From Piscibacillus salipiscarius JCM 13188 (lineage in GTDB: Bacteria > Bacillota > Bacilli > Bacillales > Alkalibacillaceae), in assembly GCF_001311865.1 (NCBI RefSeq), contig NZ_BBCD01000013.1, forward strand, positions 1 through 64,000: DNA of 64,000 bases, written 5' to 3'. Each line of letters begins with the position of its first letter. Positions within the stretch are counted from its first letter, which is position 1. Below, in pieces: positions 42,883-54,634 of this stretch. The notes below the pieces were generated by a model, which ran no database searches, had not been told where the DNA came from, and was given only the letters and a program-made list of their open reading frames with translations. The position numbers were made by a program, and so were the translations under genes.

Positions 42883-43827
42883 TTAGTCGTCTTTACGAAG
42901 GCCTAAATTTAAATCATTAAGTTTATTCTTAACTTCGTCTAGTGATTTACGACCTAAGTTACGAACCTTCATCATGTCTTCTTCTGATTTTTGTGTTAGT
43001 TCATGCACGGTATTAATACCAGCACGTTTTAGACAGTTGTAAGAACGAACAGATAGATCTAATTCTTCAATTGTCATCTCTAACACTTTTTCTTTCTGGT
43101 CTTCTTCTTTTTCAACCATAATCTCCGCTTGTTGCGCTTCATCCGTCAGGCTTACGAATACATTCAAGTGCTCTGTGAAAATTTTAGCGCCTAATGAGAT
43201 CGCCTCTTCAGGACGAATACTTCCATCTGTCCACACATCTAAAGTCAATTTATCAAAATTCGTAACTTGACCAATACGTGTGTTCTCAACTTGATAAGTT
43301 ACACGTTTAACCGGTGTGAAGATTGAATCTATAGGGATAACACCTATTGGCTGATCATCATGTTTGTTTGCTTCTGCTGGACGGTAACCGCGCCCTCTTT
43401 CAGCAAAGATTTTCATACTTAATTTACCATTACCTGAGATTGTCGCAATCTTCAAGTCAGGGTTTAAAATTTCAACATCGCTATCGTGTTGAATGTCTCT
43501 TGCAAATACTTCTCCTTCTCCTTGAGCATTAATTTCAAGAGTCTTTTGATCATCTGAATAAATTTTAAGTGCGAGTTGTTTCAAGTTTAGAACGATCGTT
43601 GTGACGTCCTCAACGACATAGTCTAACGTTGAAAACTCATGTAGGGCACCTTCAATTTGTACAGATGTGACCGCAGCTCCAGGAAGTGAGGATAATAAGA
43701 TACGACGTAAGGAGTTACCTACTGTAGTTCCATAACCGCGCTCTAACGGTTCGATGACAAACTTACCTAACGTAGTATCCTCATTAATTTCAACTGTTTC
43801 CACTTTCGGTTTTTCAATTTCAATCAT
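42883..43827 (-). CDS. rpoA: RNA polymerase alpha subunit
   Basis: This is a 314-residue subunit that nucleates RNA polymerase assembly. The N-terminal dimerisation domain has [20 protein letters not shown], the C-terminal domain that binds UP elements has [19 protein letters not shown] and [18 protein letters not shown]. It is intact. Its 150-bp upstream gap holds a promoter and structured leader. Confidence 0.98.
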   Translation of the reverse strand: MIEIEKPKVETVEINEDTTLGKFVIEPLERGYGTTVGNSLRRILLSSLPGAAVTSVQIEGALHEFSTLDYVVEDVTTIVLNLKQLALKIYSDDQKTLEINAQGEGEVFARDIQHDSDVEILNPDLKIATISGNGKLSMKIFAERGRGYRPAEANKHDDQPIGVIPIDSIFTPVKRVTYQVENTRIGQVTNFDKLTLDVWTDGSIRPEEAISLGAKIFTEHLNVFVSLTDEAQQAEIMVEKEEDQKEKVLEMTIEELDLSVRSYNCLKRAGINTVHELTQKSEEDMMKVRNLGRKSLDEVKNKLNDLNLGLRKDD

Positions 43828-43848
43828 TCACAAAACCCTCCTTCAAAC

Positions 43849-43931
43849 GTCGAAACATCGACGATACCGAGCCGTATCCCCGAACATTCCTCAAGGCAGG
43901 AACCCATGCAGGACATGGGATGGAATCCTGC
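43849..43931 (-). ncRNA. Structured rpoA leader, three hairpins
   Basis: Three consecutive stems fill the leader: GTCGA/TCGAC (43849-43862), GATAC/GTATC (43863-43878) and an outer GCAGG/CCTGC enclosing CCCATG/CATGGG (43896-43931). No terminator T-run is present. I cannot assign it to a known leader family. Confidence 0.5.
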
Positions 43932-43958
43932 GTATACCGTGTAAAACCTTATTTTCCT

Positions 43959-43987
43959 ATCATATCCCATTATAGACAGGGTTACAA
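43959..43987 (-). promoter_or_regulatory. Internal promoter upstream of rpoA
   Basis: TTGTAA (43982-43987), 17 bp and TATGAT (43959-43964) lie just after rpsK and read toward rpoA. Confidence 0.5.
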
Positions 43988-44001
43988 ATTATATACCTGT
44001 A

Positions 44002-44401
44002 TTAAACACGACGACGTTGGTGGGCGGCAACCATTGTGTGGTACAGGTGTTACATCAATAATTGAAGTAATTTCTAGACCTGCAGCTTGTAATGAACGAA
44101 TCGCTGCTTCACGGCCAGCCCCTGGACCTTTTACAGCCACTTCAATAGTTTTCATGCCGCTTTCTTGTGCTGATTTCGCCGCAACTTCTGCTGCCATCTG
44201 CGCTGCGAAAGGTGTTGATTTACGTGAACCTCTAAAACCAAGTGAACCAGCACTGCTCCAAGCAACGGCGTTACCGTTATCGTCAGTAATGGTTACAATT
44301 GTGTTGTTAAAAGTAGAACGAATGTGAGCAACACCGGATTCTATATTCTTTTTCACACGACGCTTTCTGCGTGTAGTGGTTTGTTTACCTTTACGAGCCA
44401 T
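44002..44401 (-). CDS. rpsK: Ribosomal protein S11 (C-terminal frameshift)
   Basis: S11 is a 30S platform protein. Sequence is normal through [13 protein letters not shown]. The next bases read on as [11 protein letters not shown], but shifting frame gives the standard ending RRRV and a TAA at 44002-44004. Two bases are missing or one is extra around 44017-44022. True length is about 130 residues. Confidence 0.96.
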
Positions 44402-44425
44402 GATTTAGCCAACCTCCTTTAATGC

Positions 44426-44791
44426 TTATTTTCTCTTATTCGCTACTGTACGGCGTGGGCCTTTACGTGTACGAGAGTTGTTTTTTGTTTTCTGTCCACG
44501 CGTAGGTAGTCCGCGACGATGACGAATACCTCTGTAACTACCGATTTCAATTAGACGTTTAATGTTAAGAGATGTTTCACGACGAAGGTCACCTTCAACT
44601 GTGAAATTCTCAACTGCTTTACGGATGCTTGCTAATTCATCTTCAGTTAGATCACGAACACGTGTATCTTCTGAGACACCAGCATTTTTTAAGATTTCTT
44701 GAGCTGTTGATTTCCCGATACCGTAGATATACGTTAATGAGATAACTACGCGTTTATCGCGAGGAACATCAATACCTGCAATACGTGCCAT
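44426..44791 (-). CDS. rpsM: Ribosomal protein S13
   Basis: This is a 121-residue 30S head protein contacting tRNA and forming bridge B1. It starts [20 protein letters not shown] and ends with the basic tail [14 protein letters not shown]. It is intact and 25 nt upstream of rpsK. Confidence 0.98.
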   Translation of the reverse strand: MARIAGIDVPRDKRVVISLTYIYGIGKSTAQEILKNAGVSEDTRVRDLTEDELASIRKAVENFTVEGDLRRETSLNIKRLIEIGSYRGIRHRRGLPTRGQKTKNNSRTRKGPRRTVANKRK

Positions 44792-44814
44792 GTGTGCACT
44801 GCACCTCCTTTAGA

Positions 44815-44943
<129 letters not shown>

Positions 44944-44956
44944 TTAGATCGGAGTT

Positions 44957-45175
44957 TTATTTATAACGATACGTGATACGACCTCTTGATAAATCATACG
45001 GTGACATTTCAACGGTTACTTTGTCACCAGGTAGAATACGGATGAAGTGCATACGTATTTTACCCGACACATGAGCTAAGATCTCATGGCCATTTTCTAA
45101 CTCTACTTTGAACATAGCGTTCGGTAAAGTCTCAAGGACCGTACCTTCCATTTCAATAACATCATCTTTCGCCAT
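44957..45175 (-). CDS. infA: Translation initiation factor IF-1
   Basis: This is a 72-residue S1/OB-fold factor that binds the 30S A site. It shows [40 protein letters not shown] and [10 protein letters not shown]. It is intact and overlaps the upstream KOW-domain gene by 14 nt. Confidence 0.98.
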   Translation of the reverse strand: MAKDDVIEMEGTVLETLPNAMFKVELENGHEILAHVSGKIRMHFIRILPGDKVTVEMSPYDLSRGRITYRYK

Positions 45176-45491
45176 AGAGAGAATCTCCCTTCTTCCAATC
45201 TGCTAACTCTTCGTTAACAAATTTTGATATTGCGAAGCGAAGTTTACCGTTGGTTACACGACCAGTTTCTATCATTGATTTCTCAACTTCTGGAGAAATA
45301 TAATCTAATAAATCAACATGATGAATGTTCTTACGTTTCGGTCGATCAAACTTTCGTTTATCACCATCGGCTAACAAAACAAATGTTTCATCTAGCACTT
45401 CAATGATAATTGCATATTGATCGGCCTCACGACCACGATTGATTCTCACTAATTGACCAATTCTGGGACTTCCAGATTCACCATCGACCAA
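45162..45491 (-). CDS. KOW-domain RNA-binding protein, YbzG-like
   Basis: This is a 109-residue protein with an N-terminal KOW/L14e-type fold: [19 protein letters not shown], then [20 protein letters not shown] and a short C-terminal helix. Members lie between map and infA in many Bacilli; the precise role is not established. It starts at TTG (45489-45491), preceded by AAGGTG; two in-frame stops lie just upstream. Confidence 0.85.
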   Translation of the reverse strand: MVDGESGSPRIGQLVRINRGREADQYAIIIEVLDETFVLLADGDKRKFDRPKRKNIHHVDLLDYISPEVEKSMIETGRVTNGKLRFAISKFVNEELADWKKGDSLYGER

Positions 45492-45507
45492 TCATCATCA
45501 CCTTCAC

Positions 45508-46253
45508 TTAAACTTTAGTTAAGATTTCGTATCCATCATCCGTTACAACAACGGTGTGTTCAAAGTGTGCACAATTGCTACTATCTTCAGTAACGACAGT
45601 CCAATTGTCACTTAATGTCCGAACATAACGCTCCCCTATATTAACCATAGGTTCAATGGCTAAAACCATTCCTTTTTTCATTCTAGGACCTTTATTAGGA
45701 GGTCCAAAGTTTGAAATGTGAGGATCTTCATGAAGGTTTTGCCCAATTCCGTGTCCACCATATTCCCTAACAATCGTAAAACCAAATGGCTCTACATACT
45801 TTTGAATTGCATGAGATATATCAGACAATCGGTTACCTGGTTTAACTTGTTTTAAACCTTCAAACAGCGACGCTTCTGTTACTGTTAATAACTCTTGTGT
45901 TTTTTCATCAATGTCTCCTACAGCATAAGTCCAAGCTGAATCACCATGATAACCCTGGTAATTCGCACCGATATCGATGCTAATGATATCTCCATCTTCT
46001 AATGCACGGCTACTTGGAATCCCATGTACAAGTTCTTCATTTACAGAGACACAAATACTACCTTTAAAGCCGTTATAACCTTTAAAAGAAGGTGTCGCGT
46101 CATGACTGCGAATGAATTTCTCCGCAATGTCATCCAGTTCTTTCGTAGTTACACCAGGGCGAATATGCTTCTTAAGCTCCTGATGAGTTAATGCTACGAT
46201 TTTACCCGCCTGTCGCATTATTTCAATTTCTCGTGGAGTTTTATTAATAATCA

Positions 46254-46254
<1 letters not shown>
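45508..46254 (-). CDS. map: Methionine aminopeptidase, type I
   Basis: This enzyme removes N-terminal Met from new proteins. Metal ligands are visible in [16 protein letters not shown] (two Asp), YGGHGIG (His), AIEPM (Glu) and HFEHTVVV (Glu). It is intact with 248 residues. Its ATG overlaps the adk stop. Confidence 0.97.
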
Positions 46255-46931
<677 letters not shown>

Positions 46932-46940
46932 TCAAAAGTC

Positions 46941-48230
46941 TTACTTAATAAAACCTCTGTAATGACGTTTTACTAATTGACTTTCTAGTTGTTTCATTGT
47001 ATTTAATGCAACACCAACAACGATTAGTAGACTAGTTCCACCAATTTGTACGGCTGTTGGCAAGCTTGCAATGCTTCCTAAAATGATAGGGAAAATCGAT
47101 ACTACTGCTAAGAATAATGCACCCACAAATGTTAAACGGTAGATCACTCGAGTTAAATAAGTCTCAGTGTTCTTACCAGGGCGAATTCCTGGCACATAAC
47201 CGCCTTGTTTCTGTAAGTTTTCCGCCATTTGCTCTGGATTAACCTGAACAAATGTGTAGAAATACGTGAATGCAATAATCAGCGCTACGTATAATGTCAT
47301 ACCAACCGGCTTAGTATAATCGAATATATAAGCGATGGTTGATGCTACTTGCCCTTCAAAGAAGTTTGAAATCGTCTGAGGTGCGATAATAAATGAAATA
47401 GCAAAGATAATTGGAATAACCCCGGCAGCATTTACTTTTAGAGGTAAATGTGTCGATTGGCCTCCAACTGGTGAACGATTAACCGTTCGTTTTGCATACT
47501 GGATTGGAATTTTACGAATTGCCTGTTGGATGAAAATAACACCCACAATGACTGCAATTACGACCAGCATAATTATTCCCAAGATCACTAAGTTTAAAAA
47601 TAGTTGATCTCCTGCACCAGCGATATAAGTTTCATATAGCTGGTTAACACCATTAGGAATCGCTGCTACGATACCTGCGAAAATTAGGATGGAAATTCCG
47701 TTTCCAACCCCGTATTCTGTAATCTGCTCACCAAGCCACATTAAGAATGTCGTACCACCAGTTAAAACTGTAGCAATAACTAGGAATTTAAAGACGTTAG
47801 GGTCTTGAATAAGTGTTCCGTTAGTCATGTAGTTAAAACCGATAGACATACCAATTGCTTGAATGAATGCTAAGACTACTGTTCCGTAACGTGTAACTTG
47901 TGCTAACTTTCGACGTCCTACTTCCCCTTGTTTTCTCCATTCCGTAAATTTAGGCACAACATCCATTTGCAACAGCTGCATAATGATGGAAGCTGTAATG
48001 TATGGGAAGATACCCATAGCGAAGACTGAATATTGGCTTAACGCGCCTCCGCCAAATGTATCAATGAACCCAAATGCGTTCATCTCATTCATAACTTCAA
48101 TTGCATCACCATTAGTAAATGGAACTGGAATGAATGAACCAATACGGAATACTACAAGAATTGCAAGGGTAAATAGAATTTTACGTCTAATGTCAGCAAC
48201 ACGGAACATGTTTGCAAAAGTACTAAACAT
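46941..48230 (-). CDS. secY: Protein translocase SecY
   Basis: SecY is the channel subunit of the Sec translocase with ten membrane helices, 429 residues. It begins [20 protein letters not shown] and has the plug-adjacent SQYSVFAMGIFPYITASIIM and the cytoplasmic loop motif GKNTETYL. It is intact. Its start overlaps rplO stop by 1 nt. Confidence 0.98.
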   Translation of the reverse strand: MFSTFANMFRVADIRRKILFTLAILVVFRIGSFIPVPFTNGDAIEVMNEMNAFGFIDTFGGGALSQYSVFAMGIFPYITASIIMQLLQMDVVPKFTEWRKQGEVGRRKLAQVTRYGTVVLAFIQAIGMSIGFNYMTNGTLIQDPNVFKFLVIATVLTGGTTFLMWLGEQITEYGVGNGISILIFAGIVAAIPNGVNQLYETYIAGAGDQLFLNLVILGIIMLVVIAVIVGVIFIQQAIRKIPIQYAKRTVNRSPVGGQSTHLPLKVNAAGVIPIIFAISFIIAPQTISNFFEGQVASTIAYIFDYTKPVGMTLYVALIIAFTYFYTFVQVNPEQMAENLQKQGGYVPGIRPGKNTETYLTRVIYRLTFVGALFLAVVSIFPIILGSIASLPTAVQIGGTSLLIVVGVALNTMKQLESQLVKRHYRGFIK

Positions 48231-48661
48231 TAGATCACCTCAGTTTGACCGCCCGCCGCTTCAATTGCTTCTTTTGCTGAAGCAGAGAACTTTTGCGCTT
48301 TTACTGTTAACTTCTTCTCTAGAGAACCGTTACCTAGTACTTTAACGCCTGATTTCACTTTGCTGATTACACCGGCTTCTTGTAGTAATTCAGGAGTTAC
48401 CTCAGTACCGTCTTCGAAACGATTTAAAGTTTCTAGATTAACAATAGTATACTCTTTTCGGTTGATGTTTGTAAATCCACGTTTCGGTAAACGTTGGAAT
48501 AATGGCATTTGGCCACCTTCAAAACCTGGGCGCGTACCACCGCCAGAACGAGCTTTCTGACCTTTGTGACCACGACCAGAAGTTTTTCCGTTACCAGATG
48601 CCATACCACGACCTACGCGGTTACGATCTTTACGAGAGCCTTTAAGTTCGTGAAGTTTCAT
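48230..48661 (-). CDS. rplO: Ribosomal protein L15
   Basis: This is a 143-residue 50S protein. It shows [20 protein letters not shown], a Gly-rich [17 protein letters not shown] segment and [20 protein letters not shown]. It is intact. Confidence 0.98.
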   Translation of the reverse strand: MKLHELKGSRKDRNRVGRGMASGNGKTSGRGHKGQKARSGGGTRPGFEGGQMPLFQRLPKRGFTNINRKEYTIVNLETLNRFEDGTEVTPELLQEAGVISKVKSGVKVLGNGSLEKKLTVKAQKFSASAKEAIEAAGGQTEVI

Positions 48662-48692
48662 GTGAGCACCTCCTCTTTAACATGTGTTAAAA

Positions 48693-48875
48693 CTAAGCTT
48701 CTTTTACTGAAACGAGATGTGACACTTTGTTAACCATACCTCGAACAGCTGGAGTATCTTCTAGTACCACCGTTTGACGAATTTTATTTAATCCTAATGC
48801 TTTGACTGTGTCGCGTTGGTCTTGTTTACGACCAATAAGACTACGAGTGAGGGTAATTTCTAATTTATTAGCCAT
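48693..48875 (-). CDS. rpmD: Ribosomal protein L30
   Basis: This is a 60-residue 50S protein: [20 protein letters not shown], then [19 protein letters not shown]. It is intact and sits between rpsE and rplO. Confidence 0.98.
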   Translation of the reverse strand: MANKLEITLTRSLIGRKQDQRDTVKALGLNKIRQTVVLEDTPAVRGMVNKVSHLVSVKEA

Positions 48876-48888
48876 CTGTTTTCCCTCC

Positions 48889-49392
48889 TTATCCTAACAG
48901 TTCTTCAACAGACTTACCGCGAAGTTTAGCAACTTCTTCTGCTGTTTTAAGATTAGCTAATCCTGAGATTGTTGCACGAACCATGTTAATTGGAGTATTT
49001 GATCCTAGTGATTTAGATAAAATGTCACCTACACCAGCTAGTTCTAATACCGCACGAACTGGTCCACCTGCGATGATTCCAGTACCTTCTGCAGCTGGTT
49101 TTAAAAGAATGTTTCCAGCTCCAAATTCACCGTTAATTTGGTGTGGGATTGTTGTGCCAACGATTGGTACACGGATTAAGTTTTTCTTACCATCTTCAAC
49201 TGCTTTACGGATTGCTTCTGGTACTTCTTGTGCTTTACCAGTACCAAAACCAACGTGTCCGTTTCTGTCACCTACAACAACTAAAGCTGTAAAACGGAAA
49301 CGACGACCACCTTTTACAACCTTAGCTACACGGTTAACTGTAACTACGCGTTCTTCAATATCTAACTTGCTCGCATCGATTGCTGTGCGCAT
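48889..49392 (-). CDS. rpsE: Ribosomal protein S5
   Basis: This is a 167-residue 30S protein affecting decoding accuracy. It starts [20 protein letters not shown]; the ATG at 49390-49392 has AAAGGAGGG 6 nt upstream, although the frame opens at 49416. It has [20 protein letters not shown] and [20 protein letters not shown]. It is intact. Confidence 0.97.
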   Translation of the reverse strand: MRTAIDASKLDIEERVVTVNRVAKVVKGGRRFRFTALVVVGDRNGHVGFGTGKAQEVPEAIRKAVEDGKKNLIRVPIVGTTIPHQINGEFGAGNILLKPAAEGTGIIAGGPVRAVLELAGVGDILSKSLGSNTPINMVRATISGLANLKTAEEVAKLRGKSVEELLG

Positions 49393-49416
49393 GTGTTTCC
49401 CTCCTTTATCAGTCAA

Positions 49417-49780
49417 TTAAAATTCTAATCCTGTCTCACGTGCTGCATCTGCTAATGCTTTCACGCGACCATGGTAAAGGTAACCTCCACGATCGAAGAT
49501 TACTGATTTATATCCTTTGTCAACTGCACGCTTACCAATAAGTTCCCCAACTTGTTTAGCAGCTTCTACATTACCAGTAGAATCGCCTTTGAATTCAGGG
49601 TCAACGGTTGAAGCGCTAGCGACTGTTTGACCGTTTTGATCGTCGATTAATTGTGCATAATGTGTTTGTTTGAGCGATAAACGTTTAAACGTGGACGTTC
49701 AGCTGTACCAGCTAACGTACGACGCATACGTGAATGGCGTTTTTTTTACGAACTACATTTTTATCTGCTTTCGTAATCAT
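49417..49780 (-). CDS. rplR: Ribosomal protein L18 (frameshifted)
   Basis: L18 binds 5S rRNA. Translation after repair begins [20 protein letters not shown], continues [20 protein letters not shown] and ends [13 protein letters not shown] at TAA 49417-49419. One extra A in the A-run near 49740 and one missing T near 49660 break the frame. Repaired length is about 120 residues. It sits between rplF and rpsE. Confidence 0.95.
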
Positions 49781-49812
49781 TCAGGTCACTCCTTTCTGTC
49801 TTTTAACGGATA

Positions 49813-50349
49813 TTATTTAGCAGTTTTACCTTCCTTACGACGTACATACTCGCCTTCGTAACGAATACCTTTACCTTTGTAAGGTTCAGGTGGACGAATA
49901 GCGCGAATGTTCGCAGCAACTGCTCCAACTATTTCTTTATCGATTCCTTTAACAACAACTTTTGTGTTAGAAGGAGTCTCAATGTCAATTCCTTCGATTG
50001 GGTCAATTTCTACTGGGTGTGAATAACCAGCATTTACAACCAATTTCTTACCTTGCATCTGAGCACGGTAACCAACACCTTGAATTTCAAGTGATTTTTC
50101 GAAGCCTTTTGTAACTCCTTCAACCATGTTACCGATTAGACTTCTTGTTGTACCGTGAAGAGAGCGGTGTTCTTTATTTTCACTTGGGCGTTCCACTGTT
50201 AACACATTATCTTCTACTTTGATTGTCATATCTTCGTGGAACGTACGAGTTAATTCACCTTTAGGACCTTTTACAGTCACTGTATTTCCATCAAATTTAA
50301 ATTCAACATCATTTGGGATTTCAAGTGTTTTTAAACCTACACGTGACAT
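49813..50349 (-). CDS. rplF: Ribosomal protein L6
   Basis: This is a 178-residue 50S protein near the factor-binding site. It has two similar domains, with [20 protein letters not shown] and the C-terminal [20 protein letters not shown]. It is intact. Confidence 0.98.
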   Translation of the reverse strand: MSRVGLKTLEIPNDVEFKFDGNTVTVKGPKGELTRTFHEDMTIKVEDNVLTVERPSENKEHRSLHGTTRSLIGNMVEGVTKGFEKSLEIQGVGYRAQMQGKKLVVNAGYSHPVEIDPIEGIDIETPSNTKVVVKGIDKEIVGAVAANIRAIRPPEPYKGKGIRYEGEYVRRKEGKTAK

Positions 50350-50375
50350 ACCTTACACCTCCTGACTTTCAAGTA

Positions 50376-50771
50376 TTACCAAACGTAAGCTACTACTTCG
50401 CCGCCTACAGCCTGGCTGCGAGCTTCTTTATCCGTTAAAACACCTTTAGAAGTGGATACAACAGCGATTCCTAAGCCGTTTAAAACTTTAGGGATCTCAT
50501 CTGATTTTGCATACACACGACGTCCAGGCTTACTAATACGTTTAATTCCACTAATAACGCGCTCATTGTTAGCACCGTATTTTAGGAAAAGACGTAAAAC
50601 ACCTTGCTTGTCGTCTTCAATATATTCATAATCGCGAATATAACCTTCACGCTTCAAAATATCCACGATATCTTTTTTAAGTTTAGAAGCTGGGACTTCT
50701 AATTGATCATGACGAACCATGTTCGCATTGCGAATTCTTGTTAGCATATCTGCAATTGGATCTGACATCAT
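50376..50771 (-). CDS. rpsH: Ribosomal protein S8
   Basis: This is a 131-residue 30S protein that also represses the spc operon in E. coli. It shows [20 protein letters not shown] and the C-terminal [20 protein letters not shown]. It starts at ATG ATG after GGAGGT. It is intact. Confidence 0.98.
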   Translation of the reverse strand: MMSDPIADMLTRIRNANMVRHDQLEVPASKLKKDIVDILKREGYIRDYEYIEDDKQGVLRLFLKYGANNERVISGIKRISKPGRRVYAKSDEIPKVLNGLGIAVVSTSKGVLTDKEARSQAVGGEVVAYVW

Positions 50772-50802
50772 TTGTACATTACCTCCTTCCCATTTATCGG
50801 GT

Positions 50803-51000
<198 letters not shown>

Positions 51001-51012
51001 TTATTCAGTAAG

Positions 51013-51553
51013 TTACTGTTTAAAAGGCATACCGAACTGACCTAATAATTCACGAGCCTCTTCATCAGTATCTGCAGTCGTTACAATAACAATATCCATA
51101 CCGCGCACTTTACTCACTTTATCGTAATCAATTTCCGGGAAAATCAATTGTTCTTTAACACCTAAAGTATAGTTACCGCGACCGTCGAACGCTCTAGAAG
51201 AGATACCACGGAAGTCACGTACACGAGGTAGTGAAACGGCGATTAACTTTTGTAGGAAATCGTACATACGCTCACCACGTAGTGTAACTTTCGCTCCGAT
51301 TGGCATACCTTCACGTAGACGGAAACCAGCGATTGATTTTTTAGCCTTTGTAACAGTTGGTTTTTGACCGGAAATTAGAGTTAATTCTTCAACAGCATTT
51401 TCAAGCGCTTTTGCGTTTTGAACAGCGTCACCAACACCCATGTTGACCACGATTTTTTCAACTTTTGGCGCTTGCATTACAGAGCTATAGTTAAAATTTC
51501 TCAACTAAGCTAGGAACAATCTCTTCATTGTACTTTTTCTTTAGTTCGTTCAT
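51013..51553 (-). CDS. rplE: Ribosomal protein L5 (N-terminal frameshift)
   Basis: L5 binds 5S rRNA and contacts P-site tRNA. The true start is the ATG at 51551-51553 after [26 protein letters not shown]. One extra T near 51498 breaks the frame before [20 protein letters not shown]. The rest is normal, ending [15 protein letters not shown]. About 179 residues. Confidence 0.96.
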
Positions 51554-51579
51554 CTTATAGACCTCCTTTCACGCAACTA

Positions 51580-51891
51580 CTATTTATCTAAAGGTTCACC
51601 TGAATTTTTAGCGATACGGACTTTCTTTCCGTCGCGCTCTTCATAACCGACACGAGTAGGCTCACCTGATTTAGGATCGATAGGCATAACATTAGAAACA
51701 TGAATTGGCGCTTCTTGGTTCAAGATTCCACCCTGTGGATTTTCTTGTGAAGGCTTAGCGTGTTTCTTAACGTAATTAACACCTTCAACCAAAACGCGTT
51801 CTTTCTTTGGATAGGCTTCTAAGATTGTGCCTTCTTTACCTTTATCTTTACCAGTAATAACTTTGACTTTATCGCCTTTCTTTACATGCAT
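51580..51891 (-). CDS. rplX: Ribosomal protein L24
   Basis: This is a 103-residue assembly initiator of the 50S subunit with a KOW motif: [20 protein letters not shown]. It starts at ATG 51889-51891 with GGAGGT upstream; the frame opens at 51912. It has [18 protein letters not shown]. It is intact. Confidence 0.97.
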   Translation of the reverse strand: MHVKKGDKVKVITGKDKGKEGTILEAYPKKERVLVEGVNYVKKHAKPSQENPQGGILNQEAPIHVSNVMPIDPKSGEPTRVGYEERDGKKVRIAKNSGEPLDK

Positions 51892-51950
51892 GAATCGTGC
51901 ACCTCCTTGCAAGGCATGGTTTGCTTAATTACATCTATATAAGCGACTAA

Positions 51951-52343
<393 letters not shown>

Positions 52344-52357
52344 TCAATACCGAGCGA

Positions 52358-52621
52358 TTATATAATAACTGCTTCTTCAACAATTTCAACTAAACGAAAG
52401 CGTTTCGTAGCTGATAATGGACGAGTTTCCATGATGCTAACGATATCGCCTTTTTTAGCTTGATTGTTTTCGTCATGCGCTTTGAATTTTTTAGAGTACT
52501 TAACACGCTTACCATAAAGCGGGTGGAATTTATAAGTTTCTACTAGAACCGTAATGGTTTTATCCATTTTGTCAGAAATCACGCGTCCAGTATAAACTTT
52601 GCGATCTTTACGTTCACTCAT
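52358..52621 (-). CDS. rpsQ: Ribosomal protein S17
   Basis: This is an 87-residue OB-fold 30S assembly protein. It shows [20 protein letters not shown] and [20 protein letters not shown]. It is intact. Confidence 0.98.
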   Translation of the reverse strand: MSERKDRKVYTGRVISDKMDKTITVLVETYKFHPLYGKRVKYSKKFKAHDENNQAKKGDIVSIMETRPLSATKRFRLVEIVEEAVII

Positions 52622-52641
52622 TGAGGTAGACCTCCTCTCAA

Positions 52642-52844
52642 TTATCGATTATTAATGCCGACTTCTCTTTCACGAATAACTGTTTTCATACGAGCAATTG
52701 ATTTTCTAACTTCACGGATACGTACCGTGTTTTCAAGTTGACCAGTTGCTAGTTGAAAGCGTAAGTTAAACAGTTCTTCTTTTAAAGATTTGATTTTTGT
52801 TCGATTTCGGCAGTGGTAAGTTCTCTGATTTCGTTAGCTTTCAT
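52642..52844 (-). CDS. rpmC: Ribosomal protein L29 (frameshifted)
   Basis: L29 lies at the exit tunnel next to the SRP site. Repaired translation is [20 protein letters not shown], then [19 protein letters not shown] and a basic end. One missing A near 52793 breaks it. About 67 residues. Its start overlaps the end of rplP by 11 nt. Confidence 0.95.
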
Positions 52845-53268
52845 TGCTATCACCACCAATTTCTTCACGTTTTACGAACTTCGTTTTAACTGGAAGTTTG
52901 TGTGACGCTAAGCGTAATGCTTCACGAGCCACCTCTTCGTTTACTCCAGCTACTTCGAATAAGATTTTTCCTGGTTTTACTACTGCTACCCAACCTTCTG
53001 GAGAACCTTTACCGGAACCCATACGAACTTCTAGAGGTTTAGCAGTTTTAGGTTTGTCTGGAAAGATTTTAATCCAAACTTTACCGCCACGTTTCATGTA
53101 ACGAGTCATTGCAATACGAGCAGCCTCGATTTGACGGCTTGTAATCCAAGCTCCTTCAAGTGCTTGAAGACCAAATTCACCATGTGATACTTGTGTGCCA
53201 CCTTTTGCGCGACCTTTTAAGCTAGCGCGGTGTTGTCTACGAAATTTTACACGTTTAGGCATTAGCAT
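52834..53268 (-). CDS. rplP: Ribosomal protein L16
   Basis: This is a 144-residue 50S protein at the A-site tRNA. It has [39 protein letters not shown] and [19 protein letters not shown]. It is intact. Confidence 0.98.
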   Translation of the reverse strand: MLMPKRVKFRRQHRASLKGRAKGGTQVSHGEFGLQALEGAWITSRQIEAARIAMTRYMKRGGKVWIKIFPDKPKTAKPLEVRMGSGKGSPEGWVAVVKPGKILFEVAGVNEEVAREALRLASHKLPVKTKFVKREEIGGDSNES

Positions 53269-53286
53269 ACTGCGAATCCCCCTTCC

Positions 53287-53931
53287 TTATTTATTGTCAG
53301 ATTTAGTTGGAAGGACCTCTCCACGATAAATCCACACTTTAACACCTAGTTTACCGTAAGTAGTATCGGCTTCTGCCGTACCATAATCGATATCAGCACG
53401 TAATGTGTGAAGTGGTACAGTTCCTTCGTTATATTGTTCCGCACGCGCAATATCTGCACCGCCTAGACGACCAGATACTTGCGTTTTAATACCTTTTGCT
53501 CCAGCACGCATTGCACGTTGGATCGCTTGCTTCTGTACACGACGGAAAGAAACGCGATTTTCAAGTTGTCGAGCAATGTTTTCAGCTACTAGAGTTGAGT
53601 CTAATTCTGGCTTTTTCACCTCAACGATGTTGATATGAACACGTTTACCAGTTAAGTTACTTAGTTTTGTACGTAGTGCTTCTACTTCAGATCCACCTTT
53701 ACCAATTACCATTCCTGGTTTCGCTGTGTGGATAGAAATGTTAATACGATTTGCAGCACGTTCAATTTCAATAGAAGATACTGCTGAATCTTTTAAACGT
53801 TCTTCAATATATTCACGAACCTGAATGTCTTCGTGTAATAAATCAGCATAATCTTTTTCTGCGTACCATTTAGATTCCCAGTCACGAATTACGCCAATAC
53901 GAAGACCTTTAGGGTTAATTTTTTGACCCAC
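53287..53931 (-). CDS. rpsC: Ribosomal protein S3
   Basis: This is a 214-residue 30S protein at the mRNA entry site. It shows [20 protein letters not shown], the KH-domain loop [15 protein letters not shown] and [13 protein letters not shown]. It is intact. Confidence 0.98.
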   Translation of the reverse strand: MGQKINPKGLRIGVIRDWESKWYAEKDYADLLHEDIQVREYIEERLKDSAVSSIEIERAANRINISIHTAKPGMVIGKGGSEVEALRTKLSNLTGKRVHINIVEVKKPELDSTLVAENIARQLENRVSFRRVQKQAIQRAMRAGAKGIKTQVSGRLGGADIARAEQYNEGTVPLHTLRADIDYGTAEADTTYGKLGVKVWIYRGEVLPTKSDNK

Positions 53932-53934
53932 TGA

Positions 53935-54282
53935 TTATCCCTCCTTCTTTTCTGATACCACAACTGTAATGTGGCTAGTACGTTTGTTAATCGCGCTTGC
54001 GCGACCTTGTGCACGTGGGCGGAAACGTTTAAGTGTTACGCCTTCATTTACATAAGCTTCAGAGATATATAGATTATCCGTATCTAGTTCATAATTGTGC
54101 TCAGCATTCGCAACGGCTGACTTTAAAACCTTCTCAATGATTGGTGAAGCCGCACGGTTTGTGTGAGCTAGAATTGCGAAAGCCTCGCCAACTTCTTTTC
54201 CTCGAATTAAATCCATGACTAAACGAGCTTTACGAGGAGCAATACGAACTGTTTTAGCTACTGCTTTAGCTTGTTGCATCAT
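53935..54282 (-). CDS. rplV: Ribosomal protein L22
   Basis: This is a 115-residue protein whose beta hairpin lines the exit tunnel. It has [20 protein letters not shown] and the hairpin [20 protein letters not shown]. It is intact. Confidence 0.98.
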   Translation of the reverse strand: MMQQAKAVAKTVRIAPRKARLVMDLIRGKEVGEAFAILAHTNRAASPIIEKVLKSAVANAEHNYELDTDNLYISEAYVNEGVTLKRFRPRAQGRASAINKRTSHITVVVSEKKEG

Positions 54283-54298
54283 GCTAACCTCCTCTCAA

Positions 54299-54577
54299 TT
54301 AGCGATTTGTTTTCTTATCGTCACCGGAATGACCTTTAAACGTACGAGTTGGAGCAAACTCACCTAATTTATGTCCAACCATGTCTTCCGTAATATAAAC
54401 GGGTACATGTTTACGGCCGTCATATACAGCAATCGTGTTTCCAACAAAGTTAGGGAAGATTGTAGAACGGCGTGACCATGTTTTAATGACGGACTTCTTC
54501 TTTTCATCGTTCATTGTTTCAACTTTTTTCATTAAGTGATCATCCACGAAAGGTCCCTTTTTTAAACTACGACCCAT
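54299..54577 (-). CDS. rpsS: Ribosomal protein S19
   Basis: This is a 92-residue 30S head protein. It begins [20 protein letters not shown] and has [20 protein letters not shown]. It is intact. Confidence 0.98.
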   Translation of the reverse strand: MGRSLKKGPFVDDHLMKKVETMNDEKKKSVIKTWSRRSTIFPNFVGNTIAVYDGRKHVPVYITEDMVGHKLGEFAPTRTFKGHSGDDKKTNR

Positions 54578-54634
54578 GAATAAACCTCCTTCCGTCTTTT
54601 CGCCAATCGCATTAACGATTGAGCTGAATCAAAA

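Noticed and set aside
43920-44327. 135-codon plus-strand open frame opposite rpsK
   Set aside because: Antisense shadow of S11 with no family resemblance.
48983-49420. 145-codon plus-strand open frame opposite rpsE
   Set aside because: It is an antisense shadow of a conserved ribosomal gene with no ribosome site of its own.
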